Positions 53,239 through 61,698 of a stretch of DNA of 64,000 bases are shown here, one piece after another. Numbering within the stretch: position 1 is the first letter of the stretch; every line of letters starts with the position of its first letter. This stretch comes from Rhizobium sp. 18055 (GTDB lineage Bacteria; Pseudomonadota; Alphaproteobacteria; Rhizobiales; Rhizobiaceae). Below the pieces are notes generated by a model. The model worked only from the letters and a program-made list of their open reading frames with translations, ran no database searches and was not told where the DNA came from. The position numbers and the translations under genes were made by a program. The stretch covers positions 1 to 64,000 of the forward strand of contig NZ_CACSKD010000018.1 in the NCBI RefSeq assembly GCF_902706285.1, given 5' to 3'.

Positions 53239-54125
53239 GCGGCAATCTGCCCTTTCGATACGGTCTTCTTCCGAAACATCTCCCGAGCTGCGAGTATCGC
53301 GCCACCCGTCACAAGCAGGCAGGCGAGCGCGATACGCCAGCTGGGCTCGGCAAAGCCCGACATCGTCAGGATCAGGGTCGACAACAGCGGCGCGGCATAA
53401 CTTGCCGCGCCGAGAATCTGAATATCGCCGTTCTTGACGCCATGATCCCAGGCGTAGAAGGCCGCTCCTACGGGGAAAAGCCCGAGACCGGCAATGGCCA
53501 GCCACTCGAAGAGTGTTTCCGGCCAGACCGTCGTCTCAAGTCCCAGGTGGCAAAGCAGCGACAGAATGGATGTCGCAAGGCAGAAGCCGGTGACGACATC
53601 GGTCGAGACGGCATCGAAGCGACGGGTCAGCAGCGAGTATCCCGACCATGTGAAGGCGCATAGCAACGCCGCACCGTAGCCGACGGCATAGGCACCATCG
53701 AAGTTGATGCCGTTCTTGCCGATAATCAGGAAGGTGCCACAAAGGCCCGCAAGCGCGCCCGCGACGTGATACCAGCGCAGCTTTTCGCCCGGCAGCAGGG
53801 CGGAGCCCACGACAATCAGCAACGGCCAGAGATAGGCGATCAGCCCGGCTTCGACGGCCGGCGCATTGCGCAGCGCGGTGAAGTAGAGAAAGTGATAGCC
53901 GAACAGGCCAATGATGCCTGTGAGCCAAACCTTGGGCGGCTGCTTCAGAAGCTTGACGCGGGATGGATTGAGAGCCAGCACAAGCAGGCCCGGGATGCTG
54001 CCGATGGCAAAGCAGACGGCCGTCAGCTGAAAGGCCGGCATCTTGCCGGATGCGGCCGTAAACAGCGCCAGAAACGACCACATGAGAATGGCCGTGAACC
54101 CGATCAGCGTTGCCCGAAGCTTCAT
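53235..54125 (-). CDS. EamA/DMT family transporter
   Basis: A 296-residue protein with ten predicted helices in two EamA repeats (first AFQLTAVCFAIGSIPG, and GLFGYHFLYFTALRNAPAVEAGLIAYLWPLLIV, a typical drug/metabolite exporter motif). Substrates in the family are amino acids or metabolites. Its stop overlaps the end of the secreted protein gene by four bases, convergent. ATG 54125 is used. It might be regulated with the DUF3108 gene upstream (same strand, 30 bases away). Confidence 0.85.
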   Translation of the reverse strand: MKLRATLIGFTAILMWSFLALFTAASGKMPAFQLTAVCFAIGSIPGLLVLALNPSRVKLLKQPPKVWLTGIIGLFGYHFLYFTALRNAPAVEAGLIAYLWPLLIVVGSALLPGEKLRWYHVAGALAGLCGTFLIIGKNGINFDGAYAVGYGAALLCAFTWSGYSLLTRRFDAVSTDVVTGFCLATSILSLLCHLGLETTVWPETLFEWLAIAGLGLFPVGAAFYAWDHGVKNGDIQILGAASYAAPLLSTLILTMSGFAEPSWRIALACLLVTGGAILAAREMFRKKTVSKGQIAA

Positions 54126-54155
54126 CTGTTCTCCTTCGCGGAGGCAGTCGCTCCG

Positions 54156-54932
54156 TTACGTTGCGCTGTATTTTACCGCGGTAATCGTCACTGGCCCGTA
54201 TTGCGTGGGTATGCGAACGAAGACTGGAGCATATACATTCGCCGCATCCGCTTTGGCAAACCAGATTTCCATGCGGCTGCTCTTGCTGAGGTAGTCGATA
54301 TCGCTGCGGCCCTTCTTGTAGCCCGATTTCGGCACGAAGCGCACGTTGCAGACTGTTGCCTTGCCGGTGAAGCCTTCGGTCGAGAAATCCTTGGAGCCGC
54401 TCGGCGACATCACCAGGTCCATCCGCATCTCACCGTCATAGATCGGCAGCTTCTGCGCGCAGACGTCGGTATTGGCCGGGAAGATCAGGCCGGAGATCGG
54501 GTCGAGCACGGCGCGCATGTCGGCGGCCGGCACATTGACCCAGTTCTTCGGCGGCAGCCGCGGCGGCTTGACCGTCGTCGAGGTGATGTTGCCGTTGGTG
54601 TAGCGGACATCATAGGTTCTGGCGCGCTTGCCGCTCTTGTAATAGAGCAGATAGTGCGATGCCTGCATGCGGTCGCCGCGCATCACGCCATCGACGCTGG
54701 TCTTCGCCGAGATGGTGGTGATCAGGTCGGCGAGGCCGGCCGAGCTGATATCGCCGGAGACGCGATAGGTCTTGTCATCCTCGATCCGGGTCATGAAGGC
54801 GGCGCGGGCGATGGTGATGATGCCGAGCGCCACCTTGTATTCCGTCCGATGCACGACCTCGGCGGCACTTGCCGGAATGGCTGTGAGTGCTGCCAGGACA
54901 GAGATGAAAATACGTTTGCCCATATGAGCCAT
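54156..54932 (-). CDS. DUF3108 domain-containing exported protein
   Basis: A 258-residue protein. A signal peptide lies at residues 4-24 (MGKRIFISVLAALTAIPASA), followed by DUF3108 (AEVVHRTEYKVALGIITIARAAFMTRI, SGDISSAGLADLITTISAKTSVDG, MRMDLVMSPSGSKDF, ARVVCNVRF-like region with CNVRF). These proteins are periplasmic and conserved in rhizobia near rpmB; their activity is unknown. ATG 54932 or 54923 possible. It lies upstream of rpmB divergently, sharing about 240 bases that hold the rpmB promoter. Confidence 0.85.
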   Translation of the reverse strand: MAHMGKRIFISVLAALTAIPASAAEVVHRTEYKVALGIITIARAAFMTRIEDDKTYRVSGDISSAGLADLITTISAKTSVDGVMRGDRMQASHYLLYYKSGKRARTYDVRYTNGNITSTTVKPPRLPPKNWVNVPAADMRAVLDPISGLIFPANTDVCAQKLPIYDGEMRMDLVMSPSGSKDFSTEGFTGKATVCNVRFVPKSGYKKGRSDIDYLSKSSRMEIWFAKADAANVYAPVFVRIPTQYGPVTITAVKYSAT

Positions 54933-55049
54933 GAAATGAACCTTGTTCCGGCGCGCTGGTCAGGCCGTCAGATACGGTCTATACGCTTGTCGCAGCCCGA
55001 AGAGAACACGAGCTTTTTGACGGAATTGCGGGAAACGGCAAGGTTTGGC

Positions 55050-55078
55050 TTGACGCGCCCGGTCTGTCTGATTATAGA
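55050..55078 (+). promoter_or_regulatory. rpmB promoter
   Basis: TTGACG (55050-55055), a 17-base spacer and TATAGA (55073-55078), about 95 bases upstream of the rpmB ATG. The near-consensus match and ideal spacing support a strong housekeeping promoter. Confidence 0.85.
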
Positions 55079-55171
55079 ACCGCAACTTTCCAATCATGGC
55101 CTGTTGGATTGCAAGCTCGACTTTGCGCGAGACCGCAATCGATGGCCGAGAAAAACAAGAATAGGTGTCCC

Positions 55172-55474
55172 ATGTCCCGCATGTGCGAATTGACCGGCAA
55201 GGCAGTCCTCGTTGGCAACAATGTCAGCCATGCCAACAACAAGACCAAGCGCCGGTTCCTCCCGAACCTGTGCCAGGTTACGCTGATCTCCGACTCGCTC
55301 GGCCAGCGTTACCGTCTTCGCGTTTCGGCTGCTGCTCTGCGTACCGTTGAGCATCGCGGTGGTCTCGATGCTTTCCTGATCAAGGCAAGCGAAGGTGAAC
55401 TGTCGATGCGCGCTCGTCTGCTGCGCCGCCAGATCGTCAAGAAGACCGCTGAAGCGGCTGTCGCTGCTGCCTAA
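55172..55474 (+). CDS. rpmB: 50S ribosomal protein L28
   Basis: A 100-residue ribosomal protein of the large subunit. It begins SRMCELTGKAVLVGNNVSHANNKTKRRFLPNLCQVTLISD, the standard L28 N-terminus, and continues RYRLRVSAAALRTVEHRGGLDAFL. Length normal. ATG 55172 chosen from family alignment. It has its own near-consensus promoter (55050-55078) and a terminator directly after (55510-55546), so it is a monocistronic unit. Confidence 0.97.
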   Translation: MSRMCELTGKAVLVGNNVSHANNKTKRRFLPNLCQVTLISDSLGQRYRLRVSAAALRTVEHRGGLDAFLIKASEGELSMRARLLRRQIVKKTAEAAVAAA

Positions 55475-55509
55475 TTCGGGCAACGACTGACTGTTCGCGA
55501 TACGGCTTC

Positions 55510-55546
55510 AAAAGGCTTGCACGGATGATATCCGTACAGGCCTTTT
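55510..55546 (+). terminator. rpmB intrinsic terminator
   Basis: AAAAGGCTTGCACGGAT (55510-55526) pairs with ATCCGTACAGGCCTTTT (55530-55546) around a GAT loop. The stem has one mismatch and one wobble. A TTTT and pyrimidines complete it, 36 bases after the stop. Confidence 0.85.
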
Positions 55547-55595
55547 GCTTTGCCGGCTCATTCCTCCAACTGGTGGCATACCCCAGGATAAAAAA

Positions 55596-56231
55596 ATGCT
55601 GACGATGCGCTCTACCCTTATCTATGTGGCCCTGATGACGCTGGTCGTCGTCGCCTCGAATTTCCTCGTCCAGTTCCCCGTGAACGTGACGTTCGCCGGC
55701 ATCAATCTGGCCGATCTTTTGACCTGGGGTGCCTTCACCTATCCGGTCGCCTTCCTGATCACCGACCTCACCAACCGGCAGTTCGGCCCGAAGGCCGCGC
55801 GCAAGGTGGTGTTTGCGGGCTTCGTGGTCGGCGTTGCGCTCTCCTTCTTCACCTCGGTTCCGCGCATCGCGATCGCATCCGGCTCGGCCTATCTGGCCGG
55901 GCAGCTGCTCGATATCTCCTTGTTCAACCGGCTTCGCCGCCAGGTGTGGTGGCGGGCGCCGTTGGTCGGGTCGCTGCTGGGCTCGATGCTGGACACGGTG
56001 ATCTTCTTTTCCTTCGCGTTTGCCGCCTTTTTCGTATTCTTCGGTGCGAACGATCCTTTCGCGCTTGAAGCCTCTCCGGTTCTCGGCGTGTTCACCACAG
56101 AGGCCCCGCGCTGGGTTTCCTGGGCGATCGGCGATTTCTGGGTGAAGCTGATCGTCGGCCTGGTGATGCTGCTGCCCTATGGCGCGCTGATGAGCGTGCT
56201 GCGGCCAAACCAGCCAGCGCGCGCCAACTGA
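55596..56231 (+). CDS. Queuosine precursor transporter (VUT/YhhQ family)
   Basis: A 211-residue integral membrane protein of the YhhQ/VUT family, with the motif FLITDLTNRQFGPKAARKVVFAGF and six to seven helices. The family takes up the queuosine precursors preQ0 and preQ1. The ATG at 55596 gives MLTMRSTLIYVALMT; ATG 55605 is possible. AGGATAAAAAA upstream is the binding site. gluQ at the other end of the window, which modifies queuosine, fits a queuosine-using organism. Confidence 0.88.
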   Translation: MLTMRSTLIYVALMTLVVVASNFLVQFPVNVTFAGINLADLLTWGAFTYPVAFLITDLTNRQFGPKAARKVVFAGFVVGVALSFFTSVPRIAIASGSAYLAGQLLDISLFNRLRRQVWWRAPLVGSLLGSMLDTVIFFSFAFAAFFVFFGANDPFALEASPVLGVFTTEAPRWVSWAIGDFWVKLIVGLVMLLPYGALMSVLRPNQPARAN

Positions 56232-56255
56232 TCGACGGATTTTCCGCAACAATAT

Positions 56256-56292
56256 CCGGGTAATCACGCTTGGCGACCGAGCGTGATCCCGG
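56256..56292. other. Stem-loop downstream of the queuosine transporter
   Basis: CCGGG (56256-56260), two unpaired bases and ATCACGCT (56263-56270) pair with AGCGTGAT (56280-56287) and CCCGG (56288-56292). A 13-bp stem with a small bulge and 9-base loop; no T-run, so an intrinsic terminator is doubtful. Confidence 0.6.
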
Positions 56293-56314
56293 CTGCTACC
56301 TATCTGCAGCCCGG

Positions 56315-56387
56315 CTTCTGCGTTTCCGGACCCCGCTTCTGCCTTTCTGGACAATGCCAGATTGTTGGATCATGATACCCCTATAGT
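56315..56387 (+). promoter_or_regulatory. Candidate amidohydrolase promoter with two 17-bp direct repeats
   Basis: CTTCTGCGTTTCCGGAC (56315-56331) and CTTCTGCCTTTCTGGAC (56336-56352) are direct repeats with two differences, 21 bases (two helical turns) apart. A good -10 TATAGT (56382-56387) has only AGATTG at the -35 position (56359-56364), seven bases after the second repeat. This is the layout of an activator-dependent promoter of the AraC type; an AraC regulator gene lies just downstream. Confidence 0.55.
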
Positions 56388-56440
56388 TGCATGCCCGTGT
56401 AGCCGTTGACTGACTGCGGGGGTGAGGAGGGGAGTAGGCA

Positions 56441-57889
56441 ATGTTACGCCTGGGTGGAAAATACAAACATCTCGTGCATGATCTTGGTTGCGGCTGTCTT
56501 TCGCCCGAGATCGAGCTGGCTTCGCGCCGGCTTGAAGACCTGACGCGGCGCGGCGTTCTCGCCGGGCTTGGGGCCACGCTGTTTGCGGCAGCAGGATCGT
56601 CCGTTGGCTTTGCGCAGACGCCGCGGGCGCCTGGCAAGGTGTTGTTGAAGCAGGCCCGGCTGTTCGATGGCAAGTCGGCTATCTCCCGATCCGGCATGCA
56701 GCTGCTGATCGAAGGCGGCAGGATTGCAGCGATCGACACCGGGAATAATCCGGCGCCCGATGGCGCGACCGTCATCGATTGCGGTGGCCGCACGCTGATG
56801 CCCGGTCTGATCGATGTGCATTGGCACAGTCTGTTCGCGGCCATTCCGGTCGTCGTTGCGGCGACGGGGGAGCCGGGCGCCATCTTCACGGCAGCGACGG
56901 CCGAGGCGCAGCGCACGCTGATGCGCGGCTTTACCACCGTGCGCGACATGGGCGGGCCGGTGTTCACCTTCAAGCAGGCGATCGACAACGGCGTCATTTC
57001 GGGTCCCCGCATCTTTCCTTCAGGGGCAATGATCACGACGACGGGCGGCCACGGCGACCTGCGCATGCTCTCGGAGGTGCCGCGCACACTCGCTCAGCTG
57101 AGCATTGCCGAGAAATCCGGGGGCGCGATGATTGCCGATAGCGCCGGCGAGGTGCAGCTTCGGGTTCGCGAGCAGTTCATGCAGGGCGCATCGCAGATCA
57201 AGATGGTCGGCGGCGGCGGCGTGTCTTCGCCGCGCAGCCCGCTCGACATGACCACCTTCAGCGAGGCGGACCTGCGTGTCGCCGTCGCCGTCGCAAACGA
57301 CTGGAACAGCTATGTCGCTGTTCACGCCTACGCCCCCAGAACCGTGCAGCGGGCGATCGCGGCGGGTGCCGCCTGCATCGAGCATGCGCATCTGATGGAC
57401 GAGGAGACGGCGGGGATGATGGCCGAGAAGGGCGTGTGGCTGAGCATCCAGCCGTTTCTGACGGCCGATGACACCGTTCCCCTGACCGGCCCGTCCGCCG
57501 AGCGGATACAACAGGTGTTCGCGGCCACACCCGTTGCCTACGATCTCGCCCGCAAGCACGGGATCAAGACGGCGTGGGGCTCCGACATGCTGTTTTCGGC
57601 CGAGATGACGGCGCGGCAGGGGACGATGCTGACCCATCTCAGCCGCTGGTACTCCAATGCCGAAATCCTGCAGATGGCGACCTCCACCAATGCGGAACTG
57701 CTTGCTCTCAGCGGCCCCCGCAGCCCGTATCAGGGCAAGCTCGGGGTGCTGGAGCCGGGCGCATTTGCCGACATGCTGGTGGTGGATGGCGATCCGCTCG
57801 AAAACATCGATCTTCTGAGCGATCCCGAAAAGAGCCTCGCCGTCATCATCAAGGACGGCAGGATCTACAAGAATGCGTTGAGCGCATAG
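56441..57889 (+). CDS. Tat-exported amidohydrolase family enzyme (imidazolonepropionase-like)
   Basis: A 482-residue metal-dependent hydrolase. A twin-arginine-like signal (DLTRRGVLAGLGATLFAAAG, residues about 32-51) leads to an amidohydrolase fold: LMPGLIDVHWHS (metal His pair), GGGVSSPRSPL, a carboxylated-lysine equivalent region, VHAYAPRTVQRAI and GSDMLFSAEMTARQG, and a C-terminal VVDGDPLENID. Related enzymes act on N-acyl or hydantoin-type substrates, aryl-dialkyl or peptide substrates; I cannot name it. ATG 56441 follows GAGGAGGGGAG. Its leader shows direct repeats and a weak -35. Confidence 0.85.
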   Translation: MLRLGGKYKHLVHDLGCGCLSPEIELASRRLEDLTRRGVLAGLGATLFAAAGSSVGFAQTPRAPGKVLLKQARLFDGKSAISRSGMQLLIEGGRIAAIDTGNNPAPDGATVIDCGGRTLMPGLIDVHWHSLFAAIPVVVAATGEPGAIFTAATAEAQRTLMRGFTTVRDMGGPVFTFKQAIDNGVISGPRIFPSGAMITTTGGHGDLRMLSEVPRTLAQLSIAEKSGGAMIADSAGEVQLRVREQFMQGASQIKMVGGGGVSSPRSPLDMTTFSEADLRVAVAVANDWNSYVAVHAYAPRTVQRAIAAGAACIEHAHLMDEETAGMMAEKGVWLSIQPFLTADDTVPLTGPSAERIQQVFAATPVAYDLARKHGIKTAWGSDMLFSAEMTARQGTMLTHLSRWYSNAEILQMATSTNAELLALSGPRSPYQGKLGVLEPGAFADMLVVDGDPLENIDLLSDPEKSLAVIIKDGRIYKNALSA

Positions 57890-57904
57890 GCGGCGGCGTG
57901 ACGC

Positions 57905-58870
57905 TCACCCGGCAAGCGGTCCAAACCTGTTGGTATTGGCCGCTTGCGCATCGGCTGCCGGGTAGCGGTTGCGGCCGTATTGCCGTGGCGAGCAGCCCAT
58001 GATGCGCTTGAATGCGGTGCTGAAGGCCGCTTCGGATTCGTAGCCGAGCGACGGGGCGATGACGGAGATCGGGTCCCTGGAGTTCTCCAGCCGGTCGCCG
58101 GCGAGCAGCATGCGCCACTGCGAGAGATAGTCCATCGGCGAGGTGCCGACGGTTTCCTTGAATTTCTGGGCGAAGGTAGAGCGCGACATGCCGGCCCGCG
58201 TGGCCAGCGCCTGCAGGGTCCAGCGACGGGCGGGGTCGTCGTGCATGGCTGCTATCGCCATGCTCATCTGCCGGTCGGCAAGCGCGAAGAGCCAGCCGAC
58301 ACCGGTTCGGGATCGGTCTGCCAGGTGCAAACGCAGGGCTTGCACGAGGATCATGTGGGCGAGGTGCTGGACGATGAGAAAGCCCCCCGGCTGCTGCGAC
58401 CGCAATTCCTGCATCATCTGCTCGACCGCCCAGCGCAGCGCCCGCTGGCTCGCCTCGTCGCGCAACAGCACGATCGGCGGCAGCATGCGCAGCAGAATGT
58501 CGGCGTGATTGCCGGCAAGACCGAAGCGGCTGCTGACCAGCGAGAAGTCACTGCCGCCGTTCAACGAGACGATGCTGCCCTTGCGCTGGCGCGAGAAGAT
58601 CGTCGATGCGGGCACCGGTTCCAGCGCAAGATCCGTAGCCAGCCGGAACGGACGGCCGCTCGGCAGCAGGAAGCTGTCACCCGCATGCAGGCGAACCGGA
58701 TCGGGCACGCCGTCCACGGATAGCCAGCACTCGCCCGAGACGACAGCACCGCATTTGATGCCGCCCTGCTGGTCGGGGAACTGGATGGCCCATGCGCCGC
58801 CAGCCTCCATGCCGGCGGAGAGATAGTTCTGCGGCTTCAGCAGTGACAGCACATTGGAGAGCGGATCCAT
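57905..58870 (-). CDS. AraC family transcriptional regulator with cupin-type N-terminus
   Basis: A 321-residue regulator. The N-terminal half is a cupin-like sensor (GGIKCGAVVSGECWLSVDG, PVRLHAGDSFLLPSGRPFRL). The C-terminal half is the double helix-turn-helix AraC domain with LQALATRAGMSRSTFAQKFKETVG and VIAPSLGYESEAAFSTAFKRIMG and PRQYGR. It is convergent with the amidohydrolase (15 bases) and divergent from the SDR gene. ATG 58870 is chosen because it starts MDPLSNVLSLLKPQNYLSAG; earlier starts are not conserved. It likely controls the SDR and maybe the amidohydrolase. Confidence 0.88.
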   Translation of the reverse strand: MDPLSNVLSLLKPQNYLSAGMEAGGAWAIQFPDQQGGIKCGAVVSGECWLSVDGVPDPVRLHAGDSFLLPSGRPFRLATDLALEPVPASTIFSRQRKGSIVSLNGGSDFSLVSSRFGLAGNHADILLRMLPPIVLLRDEASQRALRWAVEQMMQELRSQQPGGFLIVQHLAHMILVQALRLHLADRSRTGVGWLFALADRQMSMAIAAMHDDPARRWTLQALATRAGMSRSTFAQKFKETVGTSPMDYLSQWRMLLAGDRLENSRDPISVIAPSLGYESEAAFSTAFKRIMGCSPRQYGRNRYPAADAQAANTNRFGPLAG

Positions 58871-58998
58871 GACGTTTCCCGGACGATCGCGAAGGTATCG
58901 CGGATCATACAACATGGACCGTATTGCCTCAATCCCATAGCTTTCGATCGACACGGCTGCTGCGGCGGCCGTTACACAGCAAGCAGGGAGATATCGTC

Positions 58999-59889
58999 AT
59001 GCGCGTCTTTGTTACCGGTGCCACCGGTTTTGTCGGCTCGGCCGTCGTTCAGGATCTCGTTCAGGCCGGCCATCGGGTGCTTGGGCTTGCCCGCTCGGAT
59101 GCCTCGGCGGCGGCGCTGTCGGCGGTTGGCGCCGACGTTCATCGCGGCGATCTCGAGGATCTCGACAGCCTGCGCAGTGGCGCTGCGGCTGCCGATGGTG
59201 TGATCCACACCGGTTTCATTCACGACTTCTCGAAATTCAAGGAGAATTGCGAGATCGACCGGCGCGCCATCGCGGCCATGGGTGAGGTTCTCGCCGGCTC
59301 TGGTCGGCACGTGGTCGTGACATCGGGCACCGGGCTGCTGGCGCCGGGCAGCCTTGCAACGGAAGACACGATTGCCCCGTCGTCCTCGGCCATTCCCCGG
59401 GTGTCGGAACAGACGGCGCTTGCGATGGTGGGAGATGGCCTCAGCGCTTCTGTGATCCGCCTTCCTCCGTCCGTGCATGGCGATGGTGACCATGGTTTCG
59501 TGCCGATCGTCATCGGCATGGCGCGACAGAAGGGCGTCTCGGCCTATATCGGCGAGGGTCTCAACCATTGGCCGGCCGTACATCGGCTGGATACCGGTCG
59601 TCTCTACCGGCTGGCGCTGGAAAAGGGCGAGGCCGGTGCGCGCTATCACGGCGTGGCGGAAGAGGGTATTCCGTTTCGGGAGATCGCCGAGGTGATCGGC
59701 AAGCGGCTTGGCCTGCCTGCTGTCTCGATGTCGCCTGAAGAGGCGGCCGGGCATTTCGGTTGGTTCGCCCACTTCGCCTCGATCAACAACCGGTCCTCAA
59801 GTGTCCAGACGCGCGAAGTGCTGGGATGGCAGCCGACACATCCAGGGCTGATTGCCGATCTCGACCGGCCGATTTATTTCGAGGCGTGA
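58999..59889 (+). CDS. Extended SDR family NAD(P)-dependent oxidoreductase
   Basis: A 296-residue atypical/extended SDR with the Rossmann motif FVTGATGFVGSAVV and no clear YxxxK in the usual spot (GRHVVVTSGTGLL, then RVSEQTAL). It resembles the dihydroflavonol-reductase-like and NmrA-like group that bind NADP. Substrate unknown. The start at 58999 is preceded by AGGGAGA. It is divergent from the AraC gene with 128 bases in between, the common arrangement for an AraC-controlled reductase. Confidence 0.85.
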   Translation: MRVFVTGATGFVGSAVVQDLVQAGHRVLGLARSDASAAALSAVGADVHRGDLEDLDSLRSGAAAADGVIHTGFIHDFSKFKENCEIDRRAIAAMGEVLAGSGRHVVVTSGTGLLAPGSLATEDTIAPSSSAIPRVSEQTALAMVGDGLSASVIRLPPSVHGDGDHGFVPIVIGMARQKGVSAYIGEGLNHWPAVHRLDTGRLYRLALEKGEAGARYHGVAEEGIPFREIAEVIGKRLGLPAVSMSPEEAAGHFGWFAHFASINNRSSSVQTREVLGWQPTHPGLIADLDRPIYFEA

Positions 59890-59968
59890 TCGCTTCCTGG
59901 CCAGCATGAAAGGGACCGGTCTGTCGGGCCGATCCTTCACCGCATGGAGCGGTCGTTGGGCAGCGCTG

Positions 59969-60535
59969 TCAGTGGATGTCCGGTCCGGAAGCCATGGATT
60001 TGTTGGGTTGAGCGACCGACGTCTCGACCCAGCCGTTCACCAGGCCTTGCGAGATATCCTCGGTCGAGACGAAGGCTGTCAGCCAGCGGTGCTCGCCCTC
60101 GATCAGATAGGTGGTGCCGGTGGCCTTGTCCTCTTTCGTTATCTTGCCGAGGGGAGCTTCCTCCAGCGCTTTCTCGAAGGCCGCGAGTTGAGGCGCGGAG
60201 CAATGCAGATCTTCAACACCTGGCTTCATTGTCGCCCCGGTGAAATTCAGCGAGCAGGTCGAGGAGAAGAGGTTGGTGTAGTTCTGGTAGTTGACGAAGA
60301 ACTGCAGGCCGCTCGGCATTGTGTAAAGCTCGTTGCCCGTGGACGGCGCTGATAGCGAAGAGGCGTAAACGGCACCCGGCTGCAACGTCCAGCTTCCCTG
60401 CTTCACACCCTGATGCAGGGCGGAGAGACTGCCACCGCTGGCAATGCAAAGTTTGAGCATGTCATCCAATGGGCAAGCGAGAGCTGTGCCCATGCTCGAC
60501 AAACTCAACAATAGGGAAACAACTGGTAATCGCAT
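59969..60535 (-). CDS. Secreted hypothetical protein with conserved cysteines
   Basis: A 188-residue exported protein. The signal peptide (RLPVVSLLLSLSSMGTALA) is followed by mature protein starting CPLDDMLKLCIASGG; other cysteines are in FSSTCSLNFTG and DLHCSAPQL, so two disulfide bonds are likely. The rest is Ser/Thr-rich. No domain recognised. ATG 60535 has AGGAGGAG at good spacing; ATG 60538 and an upstream frame to 60580 are alternatives. It follows the phytase-like gene with 143 bases between. Confidence 0.7.
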   Translation of the reverse strand: MRLPVVSLLLSLSSMGTALACPLDDMLKLCIASGGSLSALHQGVKQGSWTLQPGAVYASSLSAPSTGNELYTMPSGLQFFVNYQNYTNLFSSTCSLNFTGATMKPGVEDLHCSAPQLAAFEKALEEAPLGKITKEDKATGTTYLIEGEHRWLTAFVSTEDISQGLVNGWVETSVAQPNKSMASGPDIH

Positions 60536-60678
60536 CATCTCCTCCTGCTGCAACCATAAATCAGGCGAGATGAAAATCAAGATACTACCTTCGGCTGTAG
60601 TCCGGTTGTTGCCGTTATCCCCCGAAAGATATCAGGACAGCATCGCGCATATCGCCGCCAAGGCGGCCGTCGCCGTTG

Positions 60679-61692
60679 CTATTCCACCAGCCGGAATTCG
60701 AGCATCAGGTTGCGTTGCAGGATCGAGTGGTTGTCGTCCGAGACGAGGATCACATGGGTGGTGCCGTCGGCAGCCGTGAAGGCGTCGAGGCCTTCCATGT
60801 TGTCGATCTGGTAGATGAAGTCGCCCTGCAGCAGAATCTCGCCGTCGATAACGGCGCCCGGCTTGATATCGGATGACTTGATGCGGCGGATGCGCATGCC
60901 GATGCCTTCGGCCATGTTGAAACGGCGCTCGAGCAGCAGCAGGTCGCCATTCGGCAGGAAGGCGCCGTCGGTGGCGTCGAAGTCGCCGTAATGGGCGAGT
61001 GCCAGCTTGCCCTTCAGCGGGCCATCGAGAATGGCGGCATAGGCATTGCCGTCCTTATCCAGGCTGCGCTCGGCGACGATCAGCGTGCCGCCTTTCAATG
61101 GGCTGGTCACCGGCGCCACGGCGATGGTCTCGAAGCCACGGTTGGCGCGCAGCGCGCTCCTGGGGAAGGGGATCGGCATCGTGTCGATCGCAGGCGAGGT
61201 CTCGAAGCCGGGATCGGGATAGGCATCGACGCGATGGTTCTGTTCGAAGGAGACCAGCACGCGGTCGCCATGCAGCGCCACGCCCTCGGCATCCATGTGG
61301 CCCTTGCCCTCGAAGCTCTGTCCGGCGCGATTGCGCATCGGTGTAATCTCGACATTGGCCACGCCTGAAAGCCTGCCCTGCGGGTCGCGCTCGATACGGC
61401 CGGCCATCCAGTGACCGGTGTCCAGCACGCCGACGAAATGCGTGTGATCGTCCTTGAAGCGGATAGACGAGAGCGAGCCGAACAGGCGGTTAGGCGAGAC
61501 CATTTCCAGGCCGCCCAGAAATTCGAACGGCCCGAACCTGGTTTCGTTCGAGCCGATCTTGAAGTCGGAGATGATACTGCTCTTGACCGCAGCCTGACCA
61601 TCGGCCAGTGCCGGCGGCACGCCTGCCGCCAGGGTCGTTATGATGATCGCTGCTTGCGCGATATGCTTAGAGGCCAGCCGGGAAAAGCTCAT
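60679..61692 (-). CDS. Phytase-like esterase family secreted protein
   Basis: A 337-residue secreted protein with a signal peptide (SKHIAQAAIIITTLAAGVPPALA). The mature part is a beta-propeller-like esterase-like-phytase domain (DGQAAVKSSIISDFKIGSNE, then FRGGLEMVSPNRLFGSLSSIRFKDDH with GVLDTGHWMAGRIERD and VLVSFEQNHRVDAYP). Substrate unknown; in the family some show phosphodiesterase or esterase action. ATG 61692 is used (MSFSRLASK); a TTG at 61698 is the alternative. It follows cobT with six bases between and so is likely part of the cobST transcript. Confidence 0.8.
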   Translation of the reverse strand: MSFSRLASKHIAQAAIIITTLAAGVPPALADGQAAVKSSIISDFKIGSNETRFGPFEFLGGLEMVSPNRLFGSLSSIRFKDDHTHFVGVLDTGHWMAGRIERDPQGRLSGVANVEITPMRNRAGQSFEGKGHMDAEGVALHGDRVLVSFEQNHRVDAYPDPGFETSPAIDTMPIPFPRSALRANRGFETIAVAPVTSPLKGGTLIVAERSLDKDGNAYAAILDGPLKGKLALAHYGDFDATDGAFLPNGDLLLLERRFNMAEGIGMRIRRIKSSDIKPGAVIDGEILLQGDFIYQIDNMEGLDAFTAADGTTHVILVSDDNHSILQRNLMLEFRLVE

Positions 61693-61698
61693 GCGCAA

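Noticed and set aside
55550..55596. Possible preQ1 riboswitch before the queuosine precursor transporter
   Set aside because: The A-rich stretch is simply the ribosome binding region; the P1 stem, loop and A-rich tail pairing of preQ1-I are absent by eye.
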